Assembly (NCBI RefSeq): GCF_042429765.1 | Contig: NZ_JBHLZU010000011.1 | Span: forward strand, 124,001 to 188,000 | DNA from: Allokutzneria oryzae | GTDB taxonomy: Bacteria > Actinomycetota > Actinomycetes > Mycobacteriales > Pseudonocardiaceae | Reading direction: 5' to 3' | Length of the DNA: 64,000 nucleotides | Part shown: in pieces, positions 22,406 through 30,224 of the stretch | Position numbering within the stretch: the first letter of the stretch is position 1 | Layout: each line of letters begins with the position of its first letter | Program-made: the position numbers and the translations under genes | The notes under the pieces: model-generated | What the model was told of the DNA's origin: nothing | Seen by the model: the letters and a program-made list of their open reading frames with translations, nothing else | Database searches by the model: none

Positions 22406-23590
22406 TTACGCGGATTCCAGTTCCCAGTGGTGTCCTCCGAAAGGCTCGTCGAGCCACAGCCATTGGCCGTCCTTGCTCACCGTCACCCGGAATTGTTCGC
22501 GTCGCGGTTCGCCGAGTTCGCGCCACCGCTCGTAGGCCAGCTCGGTCTCGTCCCACAGCCGTCGCGGGCCGCCCTGTTCGACCCGGTGGTGACCCCGCTC
22601 GGAGGTGTGCCGGACCCACGAGCCGTCCGGGTGCAGCAACCAGCTCTGCCGCACGTCGCCGTCCGCGGTCCCGGCCGCGTGGCGGACTCCGGGCAGCGCC
22701 AGGCCCGCGAAGAACTCGAACGCGCTCGCCGGGCTGGTCACCACGTTCATGCCGAGGGTGGTCGTTGCCGACGGCGCGGACCGGTCGGCGACGGGACGCA
22801 GCAGCTCGGTCACCTCCGGCCCGCGGTGGGCGCGCAACGGCATGAACCTGCCGTCCGCGGGCAGCACGGTGCCTTCGGCCGTGCCGTTGCGGCCCGCGGT
22901 GATGCGCACCAGACCGGCGCCGATCGGCCGGTGCAGCGTGGTGACGATCTGTCCACCCACGACGGTCTGTGCCAACCAGGGCAACGGGATCCGGGACACG
23001 GCGCAGGTGGCGAGCACGCGGTCGTAGGGCGCGGTCGGTGGGTAGCCCGACTCTCCGTCCGCGGTCGCCAGGACCGGCCGGTAGCCCGCGCGCTCCAGGT
23101 TCGCGGCCGCCCTGCGCAGGACGATCGGATCAACGTCCACTGTGGACACATTGCGCGGGCCGAGCCGATGGCACAGCAGGGCCGCGTTGTAGCCGGTCCC
23201 GGTGCCGATCTCCAGCACCTTCTCGCCGCCCCGGATGCCCAGCGCGTCGAGCATGACCGCCATGATGGTCGGCATGCTGGACGAGGAGGTCGCGGTGCCG
23301 GAGATCCGGCCCTGCCGCCTGGCGAGCTCCCAGCGGCGGTCGTCGCAGTCCAGCTGCGTCACCCACACCCAGTCCGAGTAGACCAGGTCGAGCCATTCGT
23401 GGTCGGAGTCGGCCACCGCCGTCCAGCCACCGTCGGCGTGCGGGCGGAAGAAGCGCGGCAGGAACATGTGCCTCGGCACCTGTTCGAAGGCCGCGCGCCA
23501 GTAGGGGTCGGTCAACGCGCCCTGGTTGGCCAGCGTCGCGGCCATCCGGTTGCGCAGCCGTTGTGCCTTGCGCTTGCTCCATTCGCCCAT
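22406..23590 (-). CDS. PIMT-like SAM-dependent methyltransferase
   Basis: A 394-residue protein of the protein-L-isoaspartate methyltransferase superfamily. The SAM motif I is EIGTGTGYNAALL, with the STVDVD acidic loop and DRVLATCAVSRIP motif II. The N-terminal region (MGEWSKRKAQRLRNRM...VPRHMFLPRFF) is longer than in housekeeping PIMT and matches the stand-alone actinobacterial type. Relatives with this layout modify graspetides and other ribosomal peptides, but no precursor or ATP-grasp gene is next to it. A C-terminal extension of about 150 residues is probably a substrate-binding domain. Its true substrate is unknown. Confidence 0.8.
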   Translation of the reverse strand: MGEWSKRKAQRLRNRMAATLANQGALTDPYWRAAFEQVPRHMFLPRFFRPHADGGWTAVADSDHEWLDLVYSDWVWVTQLDCDDRRWELARRQGRISGTATSSSSMPTIMAVMLDALGIRGGEKVLEIGTGTGYNAALLCHRLGPRNVSTVDVDPIVLRRAAANLERAGYRPVLATADGESGYPPTAPYDRVLATCAVSRIPLPWLAQTVVGGQIVTTLHRPIGAGLVRITAGRNGTAEGTVLPADGRFMPLRAHRGPEVTELLRPVADRSAPSATTTLGMNVVTSPASAFEFFAGLALPGVRHAAGTADGDVRQSWLLHPDGSWVRHTSERGHHRVEQGGPRRLWDETELAYERWRELGEPRREQFRVTVSKDGQWLWLDEPFGGHHWELESA

Positions 23591-23636
23591 GGCGCACCTC
23601 GGCGTTCACGGTAACCCGCCGGGCCGCTCCGCGCCT

Positions 23637-23978
23637 TCAGCCGAACAGGGCAGTGCCTGCGGCAAAGCCCCCGGCCGCCGCCAGGACCCCGGCCACGATG
23701 CTGCCGAGCGCGTTCAGCAGCGCGGTCCGCCTGGCGCCCTGCTCCAGCAGGTGGAAGGTGTCGTAGCCGAAGGTCGAGTAGGTGGTCAGGGCGCCGCAGA
23801 ACCCGGTGCCGAGCAACGCGACGGCAGGGGTCGACGCGGCCGCGCCGGTGAGCGCGCCGAGCACGAACGAGCCGAGCACGTTGACGGCGAATATTCCCCG
23901 GATGCCCAGGCGCTGGCTCGCCAGGTACCGCAGTGGCGCACCGATTCCGGCTCCGAGTGCGACGAGGAGGACGGTCAT
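23637..23978 (-). CDS. crcB: Fluoride channel subunit, CrcB/Fluc family
   Basis: A 113-residue protein with four hydrophobic helices and the family motifs GAGIGAPLRYLAS, NVLGSFVLG and GFCGALTTYSTFGYDTF. Fluc channels let fluoride leave the cell as dual-topology or heterodimers. Its ATG (23978) overlaps the stop of a second crcB gene by 4 bp, so the pair is probably translated together as a heterodimer, as in many actinobacteria. No fluoride riboswitch was seen upstream of the pair. Confidence 0.93.
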   Translation of the reverse strand: MTVLLVALGAGIGAPLRYLASQRLGIRGIFAVNVLGSFVLGALTGAAASTPAVALLGTGFCGALTTYSTFGYDTFHLLEQGARRTALLNALGSIVAGVLAAAGGFAAGTALFG

Positions 23979-24337
23979 CGCGCGAGCCTCGCCCCCATCG
24001 CGACGGCGGCGAGCGCCGCGAGCAGCGTGCCGACGACGTAGAGCCCTGTCAGCAGGAGGTGTCCACCGGCGAGCAGGCGCTCGGTCTCCACCGCGAAGCC
24101 GGAGAACGTGGTGAAGCCGCCGAGTACGCCCGTCCCGAGGAACAGGCGGCGCAAACCCTTGGCGGGCAAGGACATCAGCATCCCGATGAGTAGGCAGCCG
24201 ATGACGTTCACGCCGAAGGTGGACCAGGGGAAGCCCGCCGCCTGGACCGGCACCGCGGCGGCGATGCCGTACCTGGCGAGGGCTCCGAGGATGCCGCCCG
24301 CCGCGACGGTGAGCAGTGCCGAGGCCTGTTCGCGCAC
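23975..24337 (-). CDS. crcB: Fluoride channel subunit, CrcB/Fluc family (second copy)
   Basis: A 120-residue CrcB paralogue that keeps GGILGALARYGIA, NVIGCLLIGML and TGVLGGFTTFSGFAVE. GTG 24337 is chosen because the preceding in-frame residues (from 24403) do not look like the family. The two neighbouring genes differ clearly in sequence, which supports obligate heterodimer assembly with opposite membrane orientation. The gene is divergent from the XRE regulator; a short palindrome lies in the gap. Confidence 0.92.
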   Translation of the reverse strand: MREQASALLTVAAGGILGALARYGIAAAVPVQAAGFPWSTFGVNVIGCLLIGMLMSLPAKGLRRLFLGTGVLGGFTTFSGFAVETERLLAGGHLLLTGLYVVGTLLAALAAVAMGARLAR

Positions 24338-24383
24338 GTCGCGACGGTAGTACCGGCGAGTGTGGGCAAGGCCACCGCCCCGG

Positions 24384-24402
24384 TGCAAGCACTCTGCTTG
24401 CA
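24384..24402. promoter_or_regulatory. Palindrome between crcB and the XRE regulator
   Basis: TGCAAGCA-CTC-TGCTTGCA, a perfect 8-3-8 inverted repeat centred in the 116-bp gap between divergent genes and just upstream of a TACTGT -10 box (24421-24426) for the regulator. A likely operator, perhaps for the XRE protein itself. Confidence 0.5.
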
Positions 24403-24453
24403 AGAGCTAGCACGTGTGCGTACTGTCGGGTAACAGCGAGAGGAGGTGGCCGG

Positions 24454-24906
24454 ATGGGCCGGGTCGAGAAAGCCGTCAGCGACGTCAACGAGGCCGTTGT
24501 CGGCACGGTCCGCGACATTGGTGAGTACATCCGGACGCAGCGCTCCAACGCGCAGATCTCCTTGCGGCAGCTGGCGAAGCAGGCCGGGGTGTCCAACCCG
24601 TACCTGAGCCAGATCGAGCGGGGGCTGCGCAAGCCGAGCGCGGAGATCCTGCAGCAGATCGCCAAGGGGCTGCGGATCTCGGCCGAGGCGCTCTACGTGC
24701 AGGCCGGAATCCTCGAGGAGCGCGAGGGCGGTGTCGTCGTCGACGCCGTGCTCGCCGACACCGAACTCACCGAGCGGCAGAAGCAGGTGCTGCTCGACGT
24801 CTACGAAACCTTCAGGCGGGAGAACCGCGCCACACCGTCCACTGTGGACAAGAAGGACCACGCGGACGACGAAGGCGACCCGTCGAACGACACTCGCGAT
24901 CACTGA
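24454..24906 (+). CDS. XRE-family transcriptional regulator, Rv0474-like
   Basis: A 150-residue DNA-binding protein with an XRE helix-turn-helix at about 22-80 (ISLRQLAKQAGVSNPYLSQI, then PSAEILQQIAKGLRIS). The C-terminal part is polar and acidic. ATG 24454 has a GAGGAGG ribosome-binding site. By position and sequence it matches M. tuberculosis Rv0474, which is also followed by hbhA, so regulation of the downstream gene is the natural suggestion. One GTCCA-N3-TGGAC palindrome lies inside its coding sequence at 24837-24849. Confidence 0.88.
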   Translation: MGRVEKAVSDVNEAVVGTVRDIGEYIRTQRSNAQISLRQLAKQAGVSNPYLSQIERGLRKPSAEILQQIAKGLRISAEALYVQAGILEEREGGVVVDAVLADTELTERQKQVLLDVYETFRRENRATPSTVDKKDHADDEGDPSNDTRDH

Positions 24907-24919
24907 GGAGAGAACAACC

Positions 24920-25606
24920 ATGGCTACGCTGCCGACCGCCCAGGATGTCCGCAACGCCCGCGAGCAGGCGAGCGCCGTCGTCACCACGGTGCTGGAGCAG
25001 GCCCGCACCCCGCTGCTGGCCGCGCTCGGCGCGGGTGACCTGGCCGCCAAGGCCGTCGTCGACGCGCTCGGCAAGGCCCGCGAGGCCGCCAAGGACGGCG
25101 CCGAGGCCGCCAAGTCCGCCGCCGACGAGCTGCCTAAGGACCTGACCGGCCTGCGCGCCAAGCTGGAGCCCGCCGAGCTGCGCAAGCTCGTCGACGCCTA
25201 CACCCAGGCCGCCCTGCAGCTCTACGGCTACCTCGCCGAGCGCGGCGAGGAGGCGCTGGAGACCCTGCGCAACACCCCGCAGCTGCAGAAGGCGCTGTCC
25301 CAGGTCGAGGAGGGCACCAAGGTCGCCCAGGGCCGCGTCGAGGAGGTCGTGACCGACGTCCGCGAGCTCGCCGACGACGTGCTCGGCAAGGTCACCCGCC
25401 GCACCCGTGCCGCCGGTGAGAAGGTCGCCGACGCGACCGAGCGCGCCGCCGAGGACGTGGCCGAGGCCGTCGTCGACGCCGGTGCCGAGGCCGCCTCCGC
25501 GACCCGCAGCACCACCCGCAAGGCCGCCAACCGCACCGAGGCCGCCAAGCCCGCCGCCAAGTCCACCGCGGCGAAGAAGAGCACCAACGGCAAGGCCAAC
25601 GCCTGA
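24920..25606 (+). CDS. hbhA: Heparin-binding haemagglutinin (HbhA)-like protein
   Basis: A 228-residue helical protein. The central region (about 45-165) is a long amphipathic/coiled-coil stretch rich in Ala, Glu and Lys. The C-terminal third is a lysine/alanine-rich tail (KPAAKSTAAKKSTNGKANA), the feature that binds heparan sulfate in mycobacteria. The family motif LVDAYTQAALQLYGYLAERGE is present. In soil actinobacteria the role is probably in surface or cell-envelope organisation rather than adhesion to a host. It follows the XRE gene by 13 bp with GAGGAGAGA before ATG 24920, and ends at a strong hairpin. Confidence 0.85.
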   Translation: MATLPTAQDVRNAREQASAVVTTVLEQARTPLLAALGAGDLAAKAVVDALGKAREAAKDGAEAAKSAADELPKDLTGLRAKLEPAELRKLVDAYTQAALQLYGYLAERGEEALETLRNTPQLQKALSQVEEGTKVAQGRVEEVVTDVRELADDVLGKVTRRTRAAGEKVADATERAAEDVAEAVVDAGAEAASATRSTTRKAANRTEAAKPAAKSTAAKKSTNGKANA

Positions 25607-25623
25607 GCCGCAGCACCCCCGGA

Positions 25624-25660
25624 CAGGGCCCCTGATCACTCCCGTGGATCAGGGGCCCTG
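25624..25660 (+). terminator. Hairpin terminator of the XRE-hbhA operon
   Basis: Perfect 14-bp inverted repeat (25624-25637 with 25647-25660), 9-base loop, 17 bp after the hbhA stop. Confidence 0.8.
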
Positions 25661-25718
25661 ATCCATGCCGCGACTTCCTGGGGCTCCCGACCGGCGGCTC
25701 AGCCCGTACGCTGGAGTT

Positions 25719-26012
25719 GTGCTTAGGCCTGACGCAGTGATTCTGCTCCTCATCTACTGGGCGGCGATCCCGTTCGGTGTCTACGCGTTCGGCCACGCCC
25801 TGATGCAGCGTGCCGATGCCTTCACCGTCGCGGACAAGCTCACCAAGCCGGCCTGGCTCGGCATCTCCGGCGGCGGTACCGCGGCCCTGGTCCTGTTCCA
25901 GTTCGGCGGTCCTGGGACGTTCTTCTGGATGGCCGGGCTCGTCGCGGTGCTGGTCTACATCGTCGACGTGCGGCCGAGAGTGGTCGAGGTCCAGCGCGGC
26001 CCCCGCTGGTGA
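25719..26012 (+). CDS. DUF2516 membrane protein, Rv0476-like
   Basis: A 97-residue protein with three hydrophobic helices (about 6-26, 44-62, 66-84), matching the DUF2516 family and the position of Rv0476 after hbhA. GTG 25719 has TACGCT ending 6 bases upstream and only a weak GGAG, so the mRNA is probably leaderless. Its last codons overlap the next gene by 4 bp (GTGA). Function is unknown; the conservation of the neighbourhood suggests a role in envelope biology. Confidence 0.85.
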   Translation: MLRPDAVILLLIYWAAIPFGVYAFGHALMQRADAFTVADKLTKPAWLGISGGGTAALVLFQFGGPGTFFWMAGLVAVLVYIVDVRPRVVEVQRGPRW

Positions 26013-26752
26013 GCCGGGTTCTCCGGCACGCGCACGGCTCGGGTGACCCGGTCACCCTCGTCGTGCCCGGTCTGGGAACGACGCCCGGCGAGGCCAGGCT
26101 GCCCGCCTCGGGCCTGTCCGGAACCCGGGTGGTGCTGACCCTGCCCGGCCACGGCGACGCCCCCGACGCCCCGTCCGGCTACTGGCGCTACGAGCGGGTC
26201 GCCGACGACGTGGACGCCATCGCCGCCGAGGTCGGCGCGACCGCCGCGATCGGCACCTCGCTCGGCGCCGCCGCGTTGATCAACCTGGTCGCCCGCGAGC
26301 CGCGGCGCTTCGAGCGGCTGGCGCTGCTGATCCCCGCCGCGCTCGACCGGCCGCGCACCGACCCGGACCTGCCGCTGCTGCGCCAAGCCGCCGCCGTGGC
26401 CCGTGGTGACCGCGACGAGCTGCGCGAGCTCGTGCTGGAGCACCTGCCCGCCGGGATCGACCTCGGCGACTACGTCGAGACCAGGATCGACGCGCTGCTG
26501 CGGCTCGGTGACGCGCTCGTCGCCCTGCCCGGCCAGGCCCCGCTGACCGATCCGGCGCAGGTGGCCGACGTGACCGCCGACGTGCTCGTGATCGCGGCGA
26601 CCGGCGACGGCCAGCACCCGCAGGAAGTGGGTGCCGCGGTCGCCGCCGCCTTCCCCCGCGGGCGGCTCGAAGTGCTGCCGACGCCCGCGCCGCTGATCAC
26701 GCACCGCCCTCGGGTGCGGGCGCTGCTGGGGGAGTGGCTGCGTGGCGTGTGA
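26009..26752 (+). CDS. Alpha/beta-hydrolase fold protein
   Basis: A 247-residue hydrolase, translated by overlap from the DUF2516 gene. The nucleophile is Ser84 in the elbow GTSLGA, after the oxyanion strand TLVVPGLGTTPGE. The acid is probably the Asp in IAATGDGQHP. The His is near the C-terminus (ITHRPRVRAL). The pattern is that of small esterases or lipases. It may act on an envelope lipid given its partner, but this is speculation. Confidence 0.82.
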   Translation: MSRVLRHAHGSGDPVTLVVPGLGTTPGEARLPASGLSGTRVVLTLPGHGDAPDAPSGYWRYERVADDVDAIAAEVGATAAIGTSLGAAALINLVAREPRRFERLALLIPAALDRPRTDPDLPLLRQAAAVARGDRDELRELVLEHLPAGIDLGDYVETRIDALLRLGDALVALPGQAPLTDPAQVADVTADVLVIAATGDGQHPQEVGAAVAAAFPRGRLEVLPTPAPLITHRPRVRALLGEWLRGV

Positions 26753-26780
26753 CCGGCCCCGCCGTGGGTAGCCGTAGTGC

Positions 26781-27329
26781 ATGGCCGAGTACCTGAAGAG
26801 AATCGCGTTCATGGTGGCCGACGAGGGCATCGAGCAGGTCGAGCTGACCTCGCCGTGGCAGGCCGTGCTGGACGTGCCCGCCGAACCACGACTGATCGGG
26901 CCGGAGCTTGGCACGGTGCGCGGGTTCAACCATCTGGAACCAGCCGACGAGTTCTCTGTGGACGTCGCGCTCGCGGACGCCGCGCCCGCCGACTACGCCG
27001 GTCTGGTGCTGCCCGGTGGGGTGGCCAACGCGGACAAGCTCCGGATGAACCCGCACGCCGTGCGGTTCGTGCGGGACTTCATCGCCGCCGGCAAGCCGAT
27101 CGCGGCGATCTGCCACGCGCCCTGGCTGCTCGTCGAGGCGGATGTGCTGCGGGGCAAGACCTTGACCTCCTACCCCAGCCTGGCCACCGACATCCGCAAC
27201 GCCGGTGGGGAGTGGGTGGACGAGGAGGTCTTCGTGTGTCCCGGCAACGGGTGGCACCTGGTCACCAGCCGCACGCCGAAGGACCTCGACGCCTTCAACG
27301 CCGCGGCGCTGAAGGCTTTCGGGTTGTGA
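26781..27329 (+). CDS. DJ-1/PfpI family protein
   Basis: A 182-residue protein of the DJ-1/ThiJ/PfpI superfamily. The catalytic elbow is AAICHAPWLL with Cys111 and His112, and the N-terminal acidic residue is at ADEGIEQ (Glu15 or Glu18). YhbO/PfpI-type members are described as deglycases or proteases and are linked to stress resistance. No ribosome-binding site is visible before ATG 26781. It precedes the YbaK gene by 13 bp. Confidence 0.9.
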   Translation: MAEYLKRIAFMVADEGIEQVELTSPWQAVLDVPAEPRLIGPELGTVRGFNHLEPADEFSVDVALADAAPADYAGLVLPGGVANADKLRMNPHAVRFVRDFIAAGKPIAAICHAPWLLVEADVLRGKTLTSYPSLATDIRNAGGEWVDEEVFVCPGNGWHLVTSRTPKDLDAFNAAALKAFGL

Positions 27330-27342
27330 TTAGCCTGGGCGC

Positions 27343-27900
27343 ATGACCTGGACCATCGCCGGAAGCCTCACCGTCGTGCCCGCGACGGACCACCCCGAAC
27401 TGCTCGCCGAGCCGGTCGCCAAGGCGCTCAGCGCGCTGCCCGACGCCGACCGGGACCGCGTCGGGGTCGCCGAGATCGATCCGGAGCTGGCCGACACCGC
27501 CGCCTTCTGCGAGAAGTACGGCTCTCCGCTGGAGGCATCGGCGAACTGCGTGGTGATCAGCGGCAAGCGCGGCGACGTGGTGCGCTTCGGCGCCTGCCTG
27601 GTGCTGGCGACCACCCGGGCCGACGTGAACGGCCTCGCCCGCAAGCGCCTGGACGCGCGCAAGGCGTCCTTCGCACCGATGGACGAGGCGGTCAGCCTGA
27701 CTGGCATGGCCTACGGCGGCATCACGCCCCTGGGGCTGCCGGAGGGCTGGCCGATCCTGCTGGACACCGCCGTCGCAGCCGCGCCGGAACTGGTGATCGG
27801 CAGCGGCGTGCGCCACAGCAAGCTGCTGGTGCCGGGGGACGTGCTCGCGCGGCTGGCGTTCGCCGAGGTCGTCGAAGGACTGGGGCGTCCGGCGACATGA
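27343..27900 (+). CDS. YbaK/EbsC-family aminoacyl-tRNA deacylase
   Basis: A 185-residue YbaK/ProX-domain protein. These enzymes hydrolyse mischarged tRNAs such as Cys-tRNA(Pro) or Ala-tRNA(Pro). Recognisable segments are SPLEASANCVVISGKRG and MAYGGITPLGLPEGWPILLD (the family's GGI.P.G.P loop), with VIGSGVRHSKLLV near the end. A TAGCCT box ends 6 bases before ATG 27343, fitting a leaderless mRNA. It overlaps the following methyltransferase gene by 4 bp. Confidence 0.88.
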   Translation: MTWTIAGSLTVVPATDHPELLAEPVAKALSALPDADRDRVGVAEIDPELADTAAFCEKYGSPLEASANCVVISGKRGDVVRFGACLVLATTRADVNGLARKRLDARKASFAPMDEAVSLTGMAYGGITPLGLPEGWPILLDTAVAAAPELVIGSGVRHSKLLVPGDVLARLAFAEVVEGLGRPAT

Positions 27901-28472
27901 CCATGCCGGACTACGAGGTCGAGGCCGCCCGCTATGACGAGAGCCGGGGCGGCCAGCCGCGTGCTCGGGCGGCCGCGACCGCGATCGAGACGCTGCTGCC
28001 CGCCGGTCCGGTCCTCGACGTTGCGGTGGGGACCGGGATCGTCGCGGCGGCGATGGCGCGCCCGGTGATCGGCGTTGACCTCTCCTCGGCGATGCTGGGA
28101 CACGCGTCGCGGCGGTTGCCAGGACGCGTGGCGCGAGCCGACGCGCGGAGCCTGCCGGTCGCGTCGGACAGCGTCTCCGCAGTGACCGCGATCTGGCTGC
28201 TGCACCTGATGCCCGACTCCGAGGCGGTGGTGCGCGAGGTCGCTCGCGTGCTCCGGCGCGGCGGTGTGTTCGTGTGCACCGTGGACAAGCGGGCGGCGCA
28301 TCGGCTCGCGGAGGGCAATCCCGCGTTGCCGGGAGCGCGTGACGAGCGTTCCCGCGTGGAGGCGCTGGGCGCGCGGTACGGGCTCGCGGTGTCCGGTGAG
28401 GGCTCGTTCGTGGGCTACGGGCAGGACTACGAGCCGGTGTTCCCACTGCTCGCGCTCACGAAGAAGCAGTGA
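27897..28472 (+). CDS. Class I SAM-dependent methyltransferase
   Basis: A 191-residue Rossmann methyltransferase of the Methyltransf_11 type. Motif I is VLDVAVGTGIVAAAM, followed by GVDLSSAM (acidic residue binding SAM ribose) and ADARSLPVASDSVSAV, then WLLHLMPD and a VLRRGGVFVC strand. It is translationally coupled to the YbaK gene (ATGA overlap). It converges on purU with a 19-bp gap. The substrate is unknown. Confidence 0.88.
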   Translation: MTMPDYEVEAARYDESRGGQPRARAAATAIETLLPAGPVLDVAVGTGIVAAAMARPVIGVDLSSAMLGHASRRLPGRVARADARSLPVASDSVSAVTAIWLLHLMPDSEAVVREVARVLRRGGVFVCTVDKRAAHRLAEGNPALPGARDERSRVEALGARYGLAVSGEGSFVGYGQDYEPVFPLLALTKKQ

Positions 28473-28491
28473 ACGGATCGTTCACTCGTTC

Positions 28492-29376
28492 TCAGTGGAA
28501 CACCACGGTCCGGTTGCCGTGCACCAGCACGCGGTCCTCGATGTGCCAGCGCAGCCCACGGGCGAGCACGACCTTCTCGATGTCGCGGCCCTTGCGGACC
28601 ATGTCGGCGCTGCTGTCGGTGTGGTCGACCCGGATCACGTCCTGCTCCACGATCGGCCCGGCGTCGAGCTCTGCCGTGACGTAGTGACAGGTCGCGCCGA
28701 CGAGCTTCACCCCGCGCGTGTAGGCCTGGTGGTAGGGCCGTGCGCCGATGAACGACGGCAGGAAGCTGTGGTGGATGTTGAGCGCCTTGCCCGCCCACGC
28801 CGCGCACAGCTCCGGCGGCAGCACCTGCATGAACCGGGCGAGCACCACGGCGTCCGGGTGGTGGGAGTCGACGATCTGCCGGATCTGGTTGAAGGCCGCG
28901 TCCTTGCCCTCCGGGTTCTCACCGGGGCCGGGGAAGGGCACGTGGTGGAACGGGATGCCGTGCGCTCTGGTGATCCCGGCCAGGTCGGCGTGGTTGCCGA
29001 TCACGGCGCGCACGTCCACGTCCAGCTCACCGGAGGCGACCCGCCCGAGCAGGTCGTACAGGCAGTGCCCGGCCTTGGACACGAGGATCACCACGCGGCG
29101 CGGCACCCCGGTGTCGGAGACCCGCCAGTCGGTGCGGCTGCCCAGCTCGGCGGCGACCGTGGCGAACCGACTGCGCAGCTCGGCCGCGTCGAAGGGCAGC
29201 GAGTCCGCGCGGACCTCCTGGCGGGTGAAGAACCAGTTGGTGTCGCGGTCGGTGTGGTAGGCGGCCTCCACGATCCATCCGCCGAACTCCGCGAGGAACG
29301 TCGAGATCTTGGCGACGATCCCCGAGCGGTCGGGACAGCCGAGGGTGATGACGTAGCGGCGTTCAGCGCTGGACAT
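28492..29376 (-). CDS. purU: Formyltetrahydrofolate deformylase
   Basis: A 294-residue enzyme that hydrolyses 10-formyl-THF to THF and formate, balancing one-carbon pools. The N-terminal ACT domain (about 6-90, ITLGCPDRSGIVAKISTFL) is followed by the formyltransferase fold with the catalytic Asn-His-Asp set: LNIHHSFLPSFIGARPYHQA, and TAELDAGPIVEQD. The length matches the family. ATG 29376 has no obvious ribosome-binding site. It stands alone between convergent and same-strand neighbours. Confidence 0.95.
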   Translation of the reverse strand: MSSAERRYVITLGCPDRSGIVAKISTFLAEFGGWIVEAAYHTDRDTNWFFTRQEVRADSLPFDAAELRSRFATVAAELGSRTDWRVSDTGVPRRVVILVSKAGHCLYDLLGRVASGELDVDVRAVIGNHADLAGITRAHGIPFHHVPFPGPGENPEGKDAAFNQIRQIVDSHHPDAVVLARFMQVLPPELCAAWAGKALNIHHSFLPSFIGARPYHQAYTRGVKLVGATCHYVTAELDAGPIVEQDVIRVDHTDSSADMVRKGRDIEKVVLARGLRWHIEDRVLVHGNRTVVFH

Positions 29377-29468
29377 GGCTGGTCAGTCTGTCAGGCCACC
29401 ACGATCGAGCGATGCCCTGCCCGCCTGTGCCGTGGCCGGAAACACCCCGTGCCGCCTTCGTCGGCGCG

Positions 29469-30197
29469 CTAGATGGTGGGGAGGGCGGCGAAGAGGGACT
29501 GGTCGCCGGTGCGGATCGCCGTGCTCGGGCGGTTCCAGATCGCGCGGTAGACCGCGTCCGCCGTTCCCGCAAGCGTCGCGTCCGTGTTGATCGCCGAGTC
29601 CTGCAACGGCGTCACCTCGGCGGGTTTCCCCGCTCGCAGCACGATGGTCCAGGCGCGGCCCGCGTCCGCCGCGTGGAAGAGGATCGTCCCGGAGGCGTGG
29701 GTGTCGCGGAGCGCCACCAACGGGGTCCAGCCCAGGGCCTCGTCGATGCCGTCCGCCGCGAACTCCGGGGCGAAGGTCAACCGGGACTCCACGCCCAGCG
29801 CCAGTTCCGCGTCCAGCCGGTGGATCGCGGTCTCGTGCGCCATGCGGCGGCTCCAGAAGTGCGCCCGCTGTGGCAGGTCCGGCAGGAACGTCCACACCTC
29901 GGCGTCCGGGCCCGCCGCGCGAAGTCGTTGCGCCAGCAGGGAAGTCTGTTCCTGCCAGTAGCTGAGCAACCGCTCCCAGCCCGTCGGCACCTCGGGGAAC
30001 TCGGCCCGGTCCGTCGCCGGTCCCGCCTCGATGATCGACCGCACCCAGCCGTGCGCGCGGGCCACGTGCGCGACCAGGTCGCCGACGGTCCACTCCGGGC
30101 AGGTCGGCACCGCGGCGTCCGGTCCCGCCTTGACCGCCGCGTCCCGCAGTGCTGCCGAGTGTTCGATGATCTGTGCGACGAGGTCGGCGTGCTCCAT
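29469..30197 (-). CDS. Maleylpyruvate isomerase-family, mycothiol-dependent-type enzyme (copy 1)
   Basis: A 242-residue protein of the TIGR03083/MDMPI family, whose characterised members use mycothiol as cofactor. The N-terminal DinB-like helical domain carries the metal-binding histidines (HVARAHGWV, RRMAHETAIHRLDAE), and the C-terminal SCP2-like domain starts near 160. It fits a genome that makes mycothiol (mshA at 36756). A TAGGGT box ends 7 bases before ATG 30197, fitting a leaderless mRNA. A paralogue lies immediately upstream with an almost identical central segment. The true substrate is not known. Confidence 0.85.
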   Translation of the reverse strand: MEHADLVAQIIEHSAALRDAAVKAGPDAAVPTCPEWTVGDLVAHVARAHGWVRSIIEAGPATDRAEFPEVPTGWERLLSYWQEQTSLLAQRLRAAGPDAEVWTFLPDLPQRAHFWSRRMAHETAIHRLDAELALGVESRLTFAPEFAADGIDEALGWTPLVALRDTHASGTILFHAADAGRAWTIVLRAGKPAEVTPLQDSAINTDATLAGTADAVYRAIWNRPSTAIRTGDQSLFAALPTI

Positions 30198-30224
30198 GCC
30201 CGACACCCTATGCGCGCCAAGCGT

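Noticed and set aside
24338..24453. Possible fluoride riboswitch upstream of the crcB pair
   Set aside because: The short leader lacks a recognisable crcB-motif core; only a DNA palindrome is present.
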